DNA of 50,247 nucleotides from Anthoceros angustus (Eukaryota; Streptophyta; Anthocerotopsida; Anthocerotales; Anthocerotaceae): contig MU008239.1 of NCBI GenBank assembly GCA_010909165.1, forward strand, positions 1-50,247, written 5' to 3'. The position numbers and the translations under genes are program-made. Under the pieces are notes generated by a model. It had not been told where the DNA came from, made no database searches, and saw nothing but the letters and a program-made list of their open reading frames with translations. This document shows, piece by piece, positions 10,373-21,177 of the stretch (the first letter of the stretch is position 1; each line of letters begins with the position of its first letter).

Positions 10373-11732
10373 TCAGGCCCTGGGAACCAGATAAACGATG
10401 CTCTTGATGATGTTCTTCCCTACCCGGAAGCCTGGCATCACCATTACTCCCACCTCCATGTCACGATGATGGCCAGTCTCAGACATGTGGTCAATGTCCC
10501 TTCTGAGTTGTCGGATTCATTCTCTGTGTGATCCACAACGCCTTCATGTAGGTGTCGTTGAAGGCAGCCCCGTCTCCACGCGGAAGATGGTGGCCACGGG
10601 GTTGAAAGAGAACATGAGAAGCCGCAAGAGCCAGACGGACAGAGCCAGAGGAGAAAAGTTCTTCTCGTAGAAAGGCGTGGTAGGGTGGTGGCCCTGATGA
10701 ACTCATCTCCATGCTCCGCCGTGTTGGTGAAGAGCTTACGCTCCAGCTCCTCCGGGAATATCTCCGGAACTTAGCGTAGCAGAACTTGAAGAAGTCATCA
10801 TGCTCATTCCGCAGCTCCTCCGCCTTGGTGCTCTTGAGCGACTTCAGCGTCTTGTACTCTTCATACGATTTGTTCTGAAATTTCTCCGGGTCCATCACAT
10901 CCAGGGACCCCAAGTTCTTATCAATAGTGTACGCCCTCGTTCTCCAGCCCGGAGAACAGGATCTGCGAGAGATGTAAGACTCCAGCACATACTTCCTATG
11001 ATGAGGGCCTCTCGAATTTCATCCGATTATACACACTGGCCGGCCTGGGCTCAGGATGTTGAGGATGCTGATGCTGTCATTCACCCCTGCTTCGATTCCC
11101 GAATCAGCGCAGCCAGCGCCTTGGTAAAGCTGGCCACCGCCAGCCTCGCCCTGGGGTAAGCCACAGACTCCAGCTCCGGAGGCGTGGCCGCCGTAACCAA
11201 GTACGATCCCGTCCCCTGCATGCTTCGCAGCCTCAGCCAGAAGCTTCTTCTGCGGCTTCCAACGCCGCCATCTTCTCCTTCAACCTCCGGTTATCCTCCT
11301 CCAGATTGGCCACCTTTTGATTCTCAAAGATGTTCGTCTGACTCGACCCCGACCGCGACCGCTTGTGCATCGACGCGTTGGCATTGAAGCTCGCCGGGGA
11401 GAGACTCCGGTACCGAAAGCCTTCTGGTAGAACTGATGGATCTTGTAGAAGTCCGCGATGAGGCCATCAATGTACTTGAGCTGGTTAGTGACAGTCTCCT
11501 GTCCTCCTGGGAGATGTTCCCCGATTCCTTCCCCAAGTCCTCCCACCGCTTCCTCAAGTGCATTCCTGCGTTCTTCAGCGCATTGATTTTGGTGAAGATG
11601 AGCGGCAACAAGGGTTCTTCTTGGCAGCCTGCGGCTCCAGAAACTGATTCCCGCCAAAGTTTCATCGTTGGCCCAGGACGGCTCATCCGTCCCTGTCCTG
11701 CTAAACTCCTGCGGCTCCTTCAAACCTCCCAT
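10373..11732 (-). CDS. GIL1/IRKI-like protein (DUF641)
   Basis: DUF641 proteins include Arabidopsis GRAVITROPIC IN THE LIGHT 1 and IRKI; the biochemical role is unknown. Minus-strand segments in order: PLIFTKINALKNAGMHLRKRW (about 11595), TNQLKYIDGLIADFYKIHQFY (about 11490), a basic and coiled-coil stretch ending in NLEEDNRRLKEKMAALEA (about 11320-11260), RLAVASFTKALAALIRES (about 11150-11090), TIDKNLGSLDVMDPEKFQ (about 10930), EELRNEHDDFFKFCYAKFR (about 10810), NDTYMK (about 10545) and the family's C terminus MPGFRVGKNIIKSIVYLVPRA. The stop is TGA at 10373-10375. FxxFCxxKF and VYLVPRA are the features that identify the family. Frame switches between segments are single-base shifts. I chose ATG 11732 because an acidic in-frame leader precedes the first conserved block; an upstream start is possible. 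Confidence 0.8.
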
Positions 11733-14047
11733 CCCGGCCTCCTCCTCCTCCTCCTCTCCGCTCCCTTCCTTCCCTCCTTCTGCTCCAACCTCCACCCTAC
11801 TCCATCCCACGCTGCATCCAATCCTCCTTCTCCCAGACCCTCCTCAGATCAAGCCAGCGTGATAATCCAACCTCCCTCGCCGCTAGCGCTTCTCTTGCTT
11901 CCAGCACTGCGGGCTTCCTGAGAGACAAAGCCGCTGGCGATGGCGATGGTAGTGCGCCGTGCTGGCCCGCTGTCCTCAACGGTCGAGTGGCGATGGCGAT
12001 GAGAGCGCATAGCAGCTCAGAGGCCAGTAAAGGGAATCGGTCCTTCTCTGACCAGTCTGCGAAGCGCACAGCTTGCAGCCGGGCCCGGCCAGGCGCCTGA
12101 TGGCCCCAGTCTCTCTCTCTCTGCATGTACCACATCCCGGCTCTCTCTCCCCTCTCTCTACGCCGTCGTCGTCCTCTTCTCCTCCCTCTCTCTAGCAGGA
12201 AGATTTGACGATCTTCAATGCAACTCGCCAGCCGGAATATTTTATGGGGCGATCATGAAGGAGGCCAAACATCCACCGCCAATTTCACACGCAAATCCGC
12301 GGCTCAAGAAGAGCCTGCTTCGACACGGATTCTGGGGCTTCGGGCTATGCCGATATGATGCGGCTCTTCTGGCCTCTGACAAGCCCAGTGAAAACAAACG
12401 ATGGCCTACAGTACGTCGGATTAAAATAGATGACGCAGCAGGCGGAGGTGTTGGAGTCTTGGAGACCGTGCTCGGACAGGGATGGCAGGATTCGGCGACT
12501 CTGGCCACTCAAGATTCAAGGTGGCAGAAACTTCGATGATCACTTTGCATCGTTCATGGGAAAGCTGCTTTTGTGTACTCCTTTTCTCGATGACGCAGGA
12601 AGAAAGGAAACCGTGCTTCAGCAGTCTGTCAAATTTCTAGATGTGAGGATCGGTGTATCGAGCCATGGGAAAGACATTGAATTGACTGATCTGAAGAGAA
12701 GGCCGGCCGCTGGAATGGCCAGCTTGAAGGCCTGGGACGTGTGATTCTTGGGTTATGCCTGATGGTTTGTAGGATGAAATGTGGGCACAGCAGGAGCGGC
12801 CTCGATGGATGAGAAAACAGTGGATTGTCTGATCTGAAGAGAGGACCTTGCTGGAATAGCCAGCTTGAATGCCGGGGATGTGTGATTCTTGGGTTACGCT
12901 TTGATGGTTCGAAGGGATGAAATGTTGGCACAGTCTGGAGGAATGGCCTCGGAGAACCTAACCTGCTTTGTGAGTGTGTTGGGTGGCGTCTCTTGGTACG
13001 GCGTGGCTGTTCTCCAGCATACAACTCTCGCTGCAGAGGAGAAGGGCCACAGTCAGATCGACATTCAGCAGATGCAACACAAAGATGGCTTCAATTGAGA
13101 GCACACAAGACAAAGTTTTTCTGTTTAGAGTACCGTCGTGCAGGAACCTTCTGACTTCTGCAGGAGCTCCTCCAGGGGTCTGATCAGAGGTGCTCAAAAG
13201 TAAGGTGATTGAGATGCACCGTCCTGAACCTGTTCTCTGCTTTTGCAGCCAGTGCTGGTCTTTGACAGACGTTTTCTCGCCAATCAGGGTTCTGCCTCCC
13301 TGCACACTTTCAATGTCGACCTGATAGCCTTCATGTTGAAGATGAGGTATGGGGCTGTCAGATCCTCCACCCTGCAGTTATCAACCAAGGTCCCCACCTG
13401 TATGTCCCAAGACACATGGAACGTTGTTCAGCTTCAGCTTTATCCAGGATTTCAGACTAGTGCATCCTGTCAGAAGAAGCTTCTAATTCCTGAACAATGC
13501 AACAACGCTTGCTCTACCAGACTCCTGTCCGATCCCCACTCTTGAGCTTGTCGTGGCAGGTGGCGACGAGGAGCTTGCCATTTAGCAAATGATCAATGTG
13601 TTCCAAAGTGCACAATCACAAGTTGGTGAGACTTCAAGCTCGAGCTCTGCTACTTAAACGAGCAGTCCTGAGGGAAGATCATTGCCAAACACGCAGCATT
13701 TTGCAGCAGACCAGTCTGCCAACTCTTTCTTAGCTGCTCCTGGAGGAAGGTTCTTCTTAACCAACAGCATTGGCAAGAAGCAGATTCTGATTCAGCTGTA
13801 GGACCTGGGCTCCAGCCAGAAAGGCGACCAGACCTTCAGTGGTCGGAATTGTTCGGTAGACTGGGTCAGGAACAAGAGACTGGGAAGCAACTGAGGGAGA
13901 GGGAAAGCTAGATCGAAAAAGAGCTTTAAAGGGAGAGCCAGGGAAGCTGAAACTTGAAGGATTTTAAAAGAGTAGAAGATGCGGACGGGCAAATCGAGAC
14001 ACGAACGAGGCGGTTCAGCAGGAAGAGAAAATAGGCAAGATTGAAGG
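11733..14047. other. Upstream region of GIL1-like gene and unassigned DNA
   Basis: Holds a CTCTCT/GAGAGA-rich stretch (about 12107-12195), plausibly 5' UTR or promoter of the minus-strand GIL1-like gene. The open frames at 12255-12539 (+) and 12430-12744 (+) are long for chance but show no family motif that I know. Pieces around 13000-13540 have splice-like borders but no recognised protein. I see no gene I can support. Confidence 0.4.
12682..12962 (+). repeat. Tandem duplication, ~144-bp unit
   Basis: Two consecutive copies share ACTGATCTGAAGAGA, GCTGGAATRGCCAGCTTGAA, GTGTGATTCTTGGGTTA and GGATGAAATGTKGGCACAG. The first starts near 12682 and the second near 12825. Confidence 0.7.
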
Positions 14048-14052
14048 CAATC
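14048..14052. repeat. 5' target-site duplication CAATC
   Basis: CAATC directly precedes the 5' LTR and recurs directly after the 3' LTR (19943-19947). It is the 5-bp duplication expected from Ty3/gypsy integrase. Confidence 0.85.
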
Positions 14053-14354
14053 TGTCACAGCCGTGACAACCCCACGACACAAGTGTGAACACAGTCATTT
14101 CCCAGCTAGTTTAAGTAGCTAGATTAATTCCGGTTTAAGTATTATCCGGGAATAAATACCGAGATAATACAGTATAAATACGGGCATAGTTAGTTGAACC
14201 CGTCCGCGGGTATAGTTAGTTGAGCCCGTCCAGAACGGGACGTGGCTGGCTGTTCTTGGCCCGCTGCATGCACAAGAGAGATCCGAAACCCCGAACAAGG
14301 AGCCAATTTCCTCCGATCGAGTTCGCTCAAGCCTCACAGAGCTGTTCTGTGACA
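14053..14354 (+). repeat. 5' LTR of chromovirus
   Basis: Starts TGTCACAGCCGTGACA and ends CTGTGACA. Both ends carry the GTGACA/TGTCAC word, so the LTR start is palindromic. It holds a TATA box (14173) and two copies of a TAGTTAGTTGARCCCGTCC motif (about 14187-14233) that also occur in the 3' LTR. Confidence 0.92.
14173..14180 (+). promoter_or_regulatory. TATA box in 5' LTR
   Basis: TATAAATA lies 121 bp into the LTR, well placed for the retrotransposon's own promoter. In the 3' LTR the same position is degraded (AAGATAACAC), so only the 5' copy keeps the match. Confidence 0.6.
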
Positions 14355-15339
14355 TTTGCACGTGAGCCTCTCACGATCCACAGCTTGGAGCAGTGCATTG
14401 CCAGCTGGACGCGGGATTTCAAGGGGCCCAGAAAAACGATGGCGAGCGATTGCGCTCCAATCTAAGTCAATCGCGAGTGTCCGGCGGGATGAAGAACGGT
14501 GGAAGGGATTGGCGACCGAGTCCGAGGAGAGCCGCACGCGACTACCCCGATGGAGGGCCTTTCCCAATATGCGATCCCGGGACAGAACTCAGAGAGACGC
14601 CCCGAAGAGGCGCAGGAGAAATTGTTGGCCAAACAAAGCAAGAGCGAGCTAGGATTTGCCTGTCTGCTGGTGCGAGGAGGCCCACGACGGCCCAAGTCGT
14701 GGACTACGAACCCACGCCGGCTGGGCCGGCCCCTAAACGAGGAAGCATCCAGATCCTACATCGAGAGAGATGGACAGCCGAACGTGAGAAGACGCCTCCG
14801 AACGGAAGGGGCAGCACAACCCAACTTGTTGCAGACAACCGCAGAACGCACGGCCGCGGTGGAGCGATCCCGTGAAGAAATCTCGGAAGTCTAGAAACAC
14901 AAGGCAAACAATTGAGAGAGGTGGAAACGGCAATCACCGAGTAGAAGCCAACTCGAGGAAAACCAGCCGCCTGAGCGCCGGGCTGAGGGTGTCCTGTGCG
15001 CTGGGCAAACGGAACTCACCCCAACCCAACTCGCTCCCATCCACCGCCACCCAATGTCACCCATGCCCGACGGTGAACAACACTCCACACCCGCCACCGC
15101 ATACCAAAGTCCAATGAGAACGAAGAAAACGGCCAAGACCAGACACCGCGCCACTCATGACCGGCCCTGGGCAAGGCGTGATGAAGCATCAAGAAGCTTT
15201 TGGTCGAGTTGTTACCGAGAGAAGGATAATCAAGAGATCAAGTTGGCAAGAAGGTTACAACTCATGCGTACGAAAACCGGGAGTCACAACGAGGTAAAGA
15301 AGAAGACTATCACGAGGAGAGGAAGGTGAACTCCGCTTC
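14355..15339 (+). other. Chromovirus leader region
   Basis: About 1 kb between the 5' LTR and the first recognisable gag motif. It has long overlapping open frames, basic and Arg/Glu/Pro-rich, in several phases (14356-14894), and may encode the gag N terminus. No frame carries a conserved motif that I can name. Confidence 0.45.
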
Positions 15340-15810
15340 AAGTCCGCGTGCCCGGGATCGGGACCTACAGAGGAAGATTAAAACATCCACCTTTGACGGA
15401 CTATGAAGGACGACAAGCCGCCTATGATTGGATCGATAAGATGGAAAGATACCCGGCTGAGAAGGACGACCATCAAAATCCAGCTTTTGCACCATGTCTC
15501 GAGGTATGCATACCGATGGTGGCAGAGGGAACGGCAGGTGGAGCTCGGGATGGAGGAACCCATCCACTCTTGGACCCCGCTCGCATAACAGAACAATTTC
15601 TACCCATCAACCATCGGAAAGACCTATATCAAGAGTTTCGGACTATCTCCCAACAAGGTACCATTCAAGATTATTGACGATTGCAACCCTCGATATGCCA
15701 CGCCTTGACGAAGAGCGTAAAATCGAGAAATTCGTCGATGGCCTCCGGCAGGAGATGCGAGCGACGTCTACTAAACGAACCCCCACACCGGTGGAGGCAA
15801 TGAAATAAGG
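15340..15810 (+). CDS. gag: Chromovirus gag (capsid-like region, frame-broken)
   Basis: Structural polyprotein of the retrotransposon. The recognisable part is YQEFRTISQQGTIQDY (about 15625-15675), then a shifted frame with RLDEERKIEKFVDGLRQEM (about 15700-15757), the usual C-terminal half of the retrotransposon gag domain. I see no zinc knuckle between here and the protease. At least one frame change (about 15675) separates the two parts. Confidence 0.7.
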
Positions 15811-16059
15811 AATTACGAGTCAACAAATACAAGTATTTGAACACAACCAAGTGGAACAAAGCGCACATGCTTCCGACAAGAAGGTGATGTTCAAAGTATT
15901 GACAGAGGACGAACGTAAGGGACACTTGTGTTTCACCCACCACCTGCCTCAAACCGTGACTGACCGCCGCGGAGACCGGCAAGTCCGTGAAACCCACACC
16001 GAGCCTCGCAAAACGGGTTCACTCGATAGAAGAAGAACCGTCGACCACTAGCCGCAGAA

Positions 16060-17800
16060 GCCATGGAGGTACTTGACTCTCTCACTAGCAACAACCATGT
16101 TCCCATCAAGCTCCTCATGGGAGTAGAAGGGCTACTTGCCACGGATTGTTGGACCTGTGGAGCGAGTCATCACTACATCTCAAGGTCAGGGGGACAAGCC
16201 GGAGGTGTAACCATCGAGTGGTCACCGCACTCAATGAGAGAGAAACCAGCCGAGAGCAATGGGTAGAAGCCATGTTTACCTTCCCGTGGATACCAGAAAT
16301 CATGAAACTCACTCATGCCGAACCTATGCCATGACATCATTATCGGTAAGCTGTTGGCACCGCATTCCAACAACTTAGATATTGACGGAATACAAATGTA
16401 GTTACCTTGTCCGTAGGAGCTCGTTGTAATGCATGGGAGAAATACATTCCGCATAAGCACCTCTACTGCTTTTGAATAAAGCACACGGGCAATTCATGTA
16501 TATAGCCAGACTCAAACGAGTGATGCCACTAGGAGGCACGGCCGAGTCTAGGGCGGCTAAAGCCGAAGAAGTAGAAGACATGCTCCCTGAGTACATGCAG
16601 CAGATGTTGAAGGAGTTCAGACATCTTCAAAACACCCCTACCACCACTAGGGAGAAGCGCCGACCACCGTGATCGACCTACCCATACACACAATATGCCT
16701 CCATACGAGCCGACAGAGAGCGAGGAAATCAAACGACAAGTGGATGAATTCACGGCCATGGGTTTGTGAGACCTCCGTCTCACCCTTTGGTGCACCCGCT
16801 TTATCGGGTCGCAAAACCGATGGAGCATGGCGACCGCATCGACTATCGAGGTAATGCAGCGACAACAAATGTTTACCAAATGCCGCGGATTGACGACATC
16901 CTAGATCAACTCCACGGCTCCACTGCTCACAAAGATCGACTTAAGGTCGCTTCCATCGACACGTATCCACGAAGGTGGTACAAAGCATTCGCACCCGTCA
17001 TGGTCATTTTGAATTTGTTGTCATGCCGCTTGGTCTCACCAACCCCGCCACCTTCCAAAGGTCCGATGCAAGAAGTCCTCCGTCTCGTTGGGAAGAGGAG
17101 GACGTATTTTTAGATGATATTCTCATCTACTGAGGATGAAACACACTAAACTTGTTAGAGAAGTCTTCACCTTACTCCGGAAACACCAACTCCCAGCCAA
17201 CCGTAGCAAGTGCGTCTTCATGCAACCCGAGTGTGAGTATCTAGGTCATATCATCGCCTGTGGCATCCACGTAGACCCTAGAAAATCAAGGTCATTGACG
17301 AGTGGCCTTTACCTCAAGACCGTTGCAACCGAGAGGTTTCCTTGGCCTCGCAGTTTCTATCGCCGTTTATCAAAGATTTCGAAGAAGATGGCCCCTCACC
17401 GATGCCCTCCGTCACCTAGTCAACCCTCCAACTCTCCCTCAGCACCAAGCTGCCCAAACCCTAAAGCCTCGGTGGCGCCCCAGCTGCATCCCCAAGCTCC
17501 CACGGTACACCGATCGGCCGACTTTGCTAGGGCGCTAACACAACATGGGTGGTGATTGCATATGAATCAAAAACTACAAGGTGCTCAAATTAACTATCCT
17601 GCTCACGACAAAGAAATGCTGGCCATAGTTCACGCCTCGTGGTGGAGACACTACTTATTAGGGCAGCCGCTCACCGCAACACCGATCACCATTCACTTCA
17701 ATATTTTTCACTCAACCAAACCCGAACGCCGACAAAGGAGGTGAGTACCGCGGACTTCAACTTTGATATTAAGTATGTCAGGAGCTTCCAATACGTGGGA
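16060..17800 (+). CDS. pol: Chromovirus protease, reverse transcriptase and RNase H (frame-broken pol)
   Basis: A protease-like segment with GASHHYIS lies at about 16165-16190; the usual D-S/T-G is disturbed to DCWTCGAS. RT follows: LPEYMQQMLKEF (about 16585), IDDILDQLHGS (about 16890), the active-site block DVFLDDILIY (17101-17130, F in place of Y in YxDD), and PECEYLGHIIACGIHVDPRK (about 17230-17285). The RNase H region has QINYPAHDKEMLAIVHA (about 17585-17635) and TADFNFDIKYV (about 17750). The RNase H block appears in pieces because the frame changes several times. These enzymes copy the element's RNA into DNA in its capsid-like particle. Confidence 0.85.
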
Positions 17801-17929
17801 TGCCCTCACCGACGAGCTTGTGCACTTATGTCGTCCCAACTCGACACAATCAGTTAGTACGATGACCATTCCCATGACCGCCTCCTCCGCATAACGACCG
17901 CTCAGATGCCAAGCTAGGTCAACCCACAG

Positions 17930-19640
17930 CCCTCACCCAACTCTACTCAGTCAAAGACGCCTGCATATACCGGAAAGGTAGGCTTGTCATCCCGGACCAA
18001 CTCCAACATGTCAAAAAAGCTATTCTCCATGACCTTCATGACACCCCCATAGCAGGCCACCTAGGCATCGATAAAACTTACGCTAGAGTCAAGGAACACT
18101 TCCATTGGGCAGGACTCCGCTCCGACTGTATTGAGTGGGTCCGCTCCCGATCCCCGCCAACAAGCGAACACCAAACAACTCGGCCTTCTACAACCGCTTC
18201 CACCCGTGGCGGTTCGCCCATTTCCATGGATTTCATCACTCACTTACCTCGCTCCAAGTCGTCGTGATAGTATCCGGGTCGTGATGGACCGCCTCACAAA
18301 ACCCGCCGTCCCCCGCCCGCCTACCATCACCGACAAAAATTAGCTCACTGTCACAAAGAAATTTTCCGCCTTCACGGAACCCGAAAACATTGTCTCCGGC
18401 AGAGATGTGAAGTTTACCGGGTGGAGAACCTTCACGGAAACTATGGAACAACATATGTCATCGACTGTCACCCGTAGATGACGGCCAAACCGAGAAACAA
18501 AACCAAGTACTCAAGACATGCCACTTTACCCATGAGAAACAAGGAAATGGGAAGACCTCTTACCATTACTCGAGTTTGCCTACAACACATCCAAACATGC
18601 GCAACAGTCGTCCCCTTACAAGCTCCACGGGAAAATCCCCACCCCGGTCTCGGCCTTCCCGACAGGATAAGTGGAAGACCGCAGAGACAATGGAGGACAT
18701 ATTTTAGTTAAGCTTGCCAAGCGTAAACTCCTTGCAGCCCAAGACCGCATCAAACTCGCAAATCGGCACAGGAGATCGTCACAACGTGGGACGTGGTCCG
18801 CTCGACTCAAACCAAATGTACCCTCATCCGCATAAAGACAAGTTGTCTTATCGCTTTGGACCCTTCGAATTTCTAGACAGATCAACCCCGTCGCATACCG
18901 CTTGATCTCCTGTGGTTACGCCTATGTCGACTTTCCATGTCTCTATGTTGAAACCCGTCATCTCGCCCCTCACTACCCTCATGCACACCAACCCTACCCC
19001 TGACCCGTCCGCCCCCATCCACACGCCGATCCTCGCCTCCTCCGCTGCCCATCGCTTGTTTGCTCCGCCCATCGCCACGCCCCTGGCCCTAGTCTCCAGC
19101 CCATCGCAGAGCTAAGACACCTGCAGTGCCCATCGCCTGCCCGGCACACAAGACCTCCCGCGGGTTCGACCCGCCTCGCCACCCGCCTGCTCGTAACCCA
19201 GACTGCCCATCGCCGCAGACGACCCCAGCCCCGTCCATCGCAAGCCCCAAACCCATCCTCCATCACGATTGCCCTTCGGCCCCAACCCTCTTACCCTCCT
19301 CCAACACCAACCCCGGCGTCCAGCTCCTGAGCCCCAGAGATAACCCTCGACCCCGCCGCCTTGTCCGACCTCCCAAGCCTTCTCGGGCCCGCACCACACA
19401 CTCACACCTCAATCCCCCCACCCGTTCACTCCTTCCCTCCCAACTCCTCGCGCAATCTTCCCGACCGCATTCTCCAGCACCATACCCGCCATCTCCGCAA
19501 TAGATCTATTACCCACTACCTCGTTGGCTGGTCCGGTGAGCCCGATGCTACCGCGACATGGGAGACCGAGGACTTTTGCCGCCACATCCCGCAGCTTCAA
19601 CAGCTCATCCGCGGCCAGATGGAACTGGCCTCTTCTTCGA
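17930..19640 (+). CDS. pol: Chromovirus integrase with C-terminal chromodomain (frame-broken)
   Basis: The integrase starts with a zinc-binding HHCC-type region, IAGHLGIDKTYARVKEHFHW (about 18050-18110), followed by the catalytic core with MDFITHLPRS (about 18225-18255) and DRLTK. The C-terminal integrase module has YRFGPFEFLDR (about 18850). A long Pro/Ser/Thr-rich tail (about 18960-19490, strongly C-biased) leads to a chromodomain, HYLVGWSGEPDATATWE then DFCRHIPQLQQLI (about 19510-19610). Chromodomains of this kind bind modified histones and steer integration. Catalytic residues of the DDE core cannot all be confirmed because of frame shifts. Confidence 0.82.
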
Positions 19641-19652
19641 AGGGGGGGAGAA
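19640..19652 (+). other. Polypurine tract
   Basis: AAGGGGGGGAGAA lies immediately before the 3' LTR, the place and composition expected for the plus-strand DNA primer. Confidence 0.8.
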
Positions 19653-19942
19653 TGTCACAGTCGTGACAACCCCACGACAAGTGTGAATACGTCATTTCAG
19701 CTAGTTTAAGTAGCTAGATTAATTCGGTTTAAGTATTATCCTCGGAATAAATACCGGGATAATACAAAGATAACACGGCATAGTTAGTTGAACCGTCCGC
19801 TGGGTTAGTTGAGCCCGTCCACGAACGTCGGACGTGGTCGTTTGGCCCGAATGCATCGGGTACAAGAGAGATCCGGAAACTTGAACAAGGAGCCAATTTC
19901 CTCCGATCGAAGTTGCTCAAGCCTCACGAGCCGCTCGTGACA
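19653..19942 (+). repeat. 3' LTR of chromovirus
   Basis: Starts TGTCACAGTCGTGACA, ends CGCTCGTGACA. Collinear with the 5' LTR, with the shared block GCTAGTTTAAGTAGCTAGAT and the same GAGCCAATTTCCTCCGATCG near the end. CAATC follows. Confidence 0.92.
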
Positions 19943-19947
19943 CAATC
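19943..19947. repeat. 3' target-site duplication CAATC
   Basis: Exact copy of 14048-14052. Confidence 0.85.
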
Positions 19948-20440
19948 CATTTTCCATGTTGATCCGAACAAATTGTCGCTTGCTTCTCAAGACGGTTGTT
20001 GCCGGATCGATCCAAAGCCACCAACATGTCTGCTCACATAGCCACCGTATGAAAAAGATATGTATATGATATGAGATTTTGTTCTTGATGGCCAAGGAGA
20101 GCGCTTTCTTCCTTTCAAGGAACAAGGAGCATATACTATGCGCAATGATGCTCTATTAGAACTACATTTTCTTGTCGCGATGAGATCTCATGAAGTGGTT
20201 GTTATATACCCAACCGTAGATTATATTAGTGACCATTCATCATCAACCCTTTGATTGGGCACTGAATGGAGCGCAACTAAGAAAATTTACAAGTTCGACA
20301 TCTTGGGGCAATTAGGGTTATAGGATAGATTAGTGCCTCGGCTTGATACCATCGTTGTCCCTTTCTCGCCTGTGTATATGAGATTTCCCATCTCGTTTTT
20401 ATTAAGTCTCCACTTTTCCATGTGAACGTGTCCCGGATTG
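19948..20440. other. Intergenic, nothing recognised
   Basis: AT-rich flank of the chromovirus, with no coding or repeat structure noticed. Confidence 0.35.
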
Positions 20441-20442
20441 TG

Positions 20443-20575
20443 CATGTGAACCCTACAACATAAAATCCTAACATCAAGAAAACATTGGATTTTGCATGTA
20501 AGCCTATAACATAAAGACTTATTCTACATGTGAACCTGTAACATAAAACCCTAGTATTAAGAAAATAAAGTCATG
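20443..20575 (+). repeat. Degenerate tandem repeat, ~45-bp units
   Basis: Three units centred on GCATGTGAACCCTACAACAT, GCATGTAAGCCTATAACAT and ACATGTGAACCTGTAACAT, each followed by AAA and a TC/TTAAGAAAA tail. Confidence 0.6.
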
Positions 20576-20608
20576 ATAAAATGCGATTATATGGAATACC
20601 AATATCGC

Positions 20609-20800
20609 CATGTCAAAGATGACCACATCGATCATGTCAAAGATGACCACATCGATCATGTCAAAGATGACCACATCGATCATGTCACACATGTCCACAT
20701 CGATCATGTCGCGACGATGACATCGATCATGTCACGATGATCACATCTATCATGTCATGATGACCACATCGATCATGTCACATGATGTCACATATCACAT
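20609..20800 (+). repeat. 24-bp minisatellite
   Basis: The first three units are identical (CATGTCAAAGATGACCAC plus ATCGAT). About five more decay into shorter CATGTCACGATG / CCACATCGAT variants. On the minus strand the perfect units read as the 8-residue repeat MIDVVIFD, a by-product of the 24-bp period with no sign of a gene. Confidence 0.85.
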
Positions 20801-21080
20801 ATGATCGTTATCACGGCCGGTGTCTGGCTGTAATGTCGCCAAGTGATGCACACAAACTTTTTCTCTTGCCCACTTGTGGTTAGGTTGCGCCACCACTCAG
20901 GATCATTTGGTGAGAACCATTCGATGGACGTGTGCGTTGCTCCGCACCCTTGCATTATTAATTTTCTTCGCTTGAAATTGGGGTATCACTTCAAATGCTC
21001 GATGGTTGGACAAGGCATAAAGATTGTCCAGGTGGCTCGGATACCTTCTCCACGCCATGCTATGTGATGAAGGTGAGTGA

Positions 21081-21081
21081 N
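21081..21081. other. Ambiguous base N
   Basis: Only undetermined base in the window; an unresolved assembly or polishing position. Confidence 0.95.
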
Positions 21082-21177
21082 CTCTATGAAATTCTTGGTT
21101 TTAATATCAAATTGTGCCAAAGTCCACAACAAAAGCTCTTAATAATATGTCCAACCTACGGACTACACTATAGGTTG

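Larger units (their letters stand above)
14053..19942 (+). mobile_element. Complete Ty3/gypsy chromovirus (LTR retrotransposon)
   Basis: 5890 bp, bounded by TG...CA LTRs (14053-14354 and 19653-19942) and a perfect 5-bp target duplication. Plus-strand internal order is gag, protease, reverse transcriptase, RNase H, integrase, chromodomain; a purine tract abuts the 3' LTR. That order with a C-terminal chromodomain defines the chromovirus lineage, whose chromodomain directs insertion into particular chromatin. The LTRs are similar but differ at many positions, mostly 1-2-nt indels, so they give no safe insertion age. I could not identify the primer-binding site after 14354 (no match to initiator tRNA-Met). 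Confidence 0.93.

Noticed and set aside
19126-19503. Pro/Ser-rich protein frame
   Set aside because: This is the C-biased tail between integrase and chromodomain of the chromovirus. I treat it as part of pol and not as a separate gene.
20609-20800. CRISPR-like array
   Set aside because: Units are directly adjacent with no variable spacers, in a plant-like nuclear sequence. It is a minisatellite.
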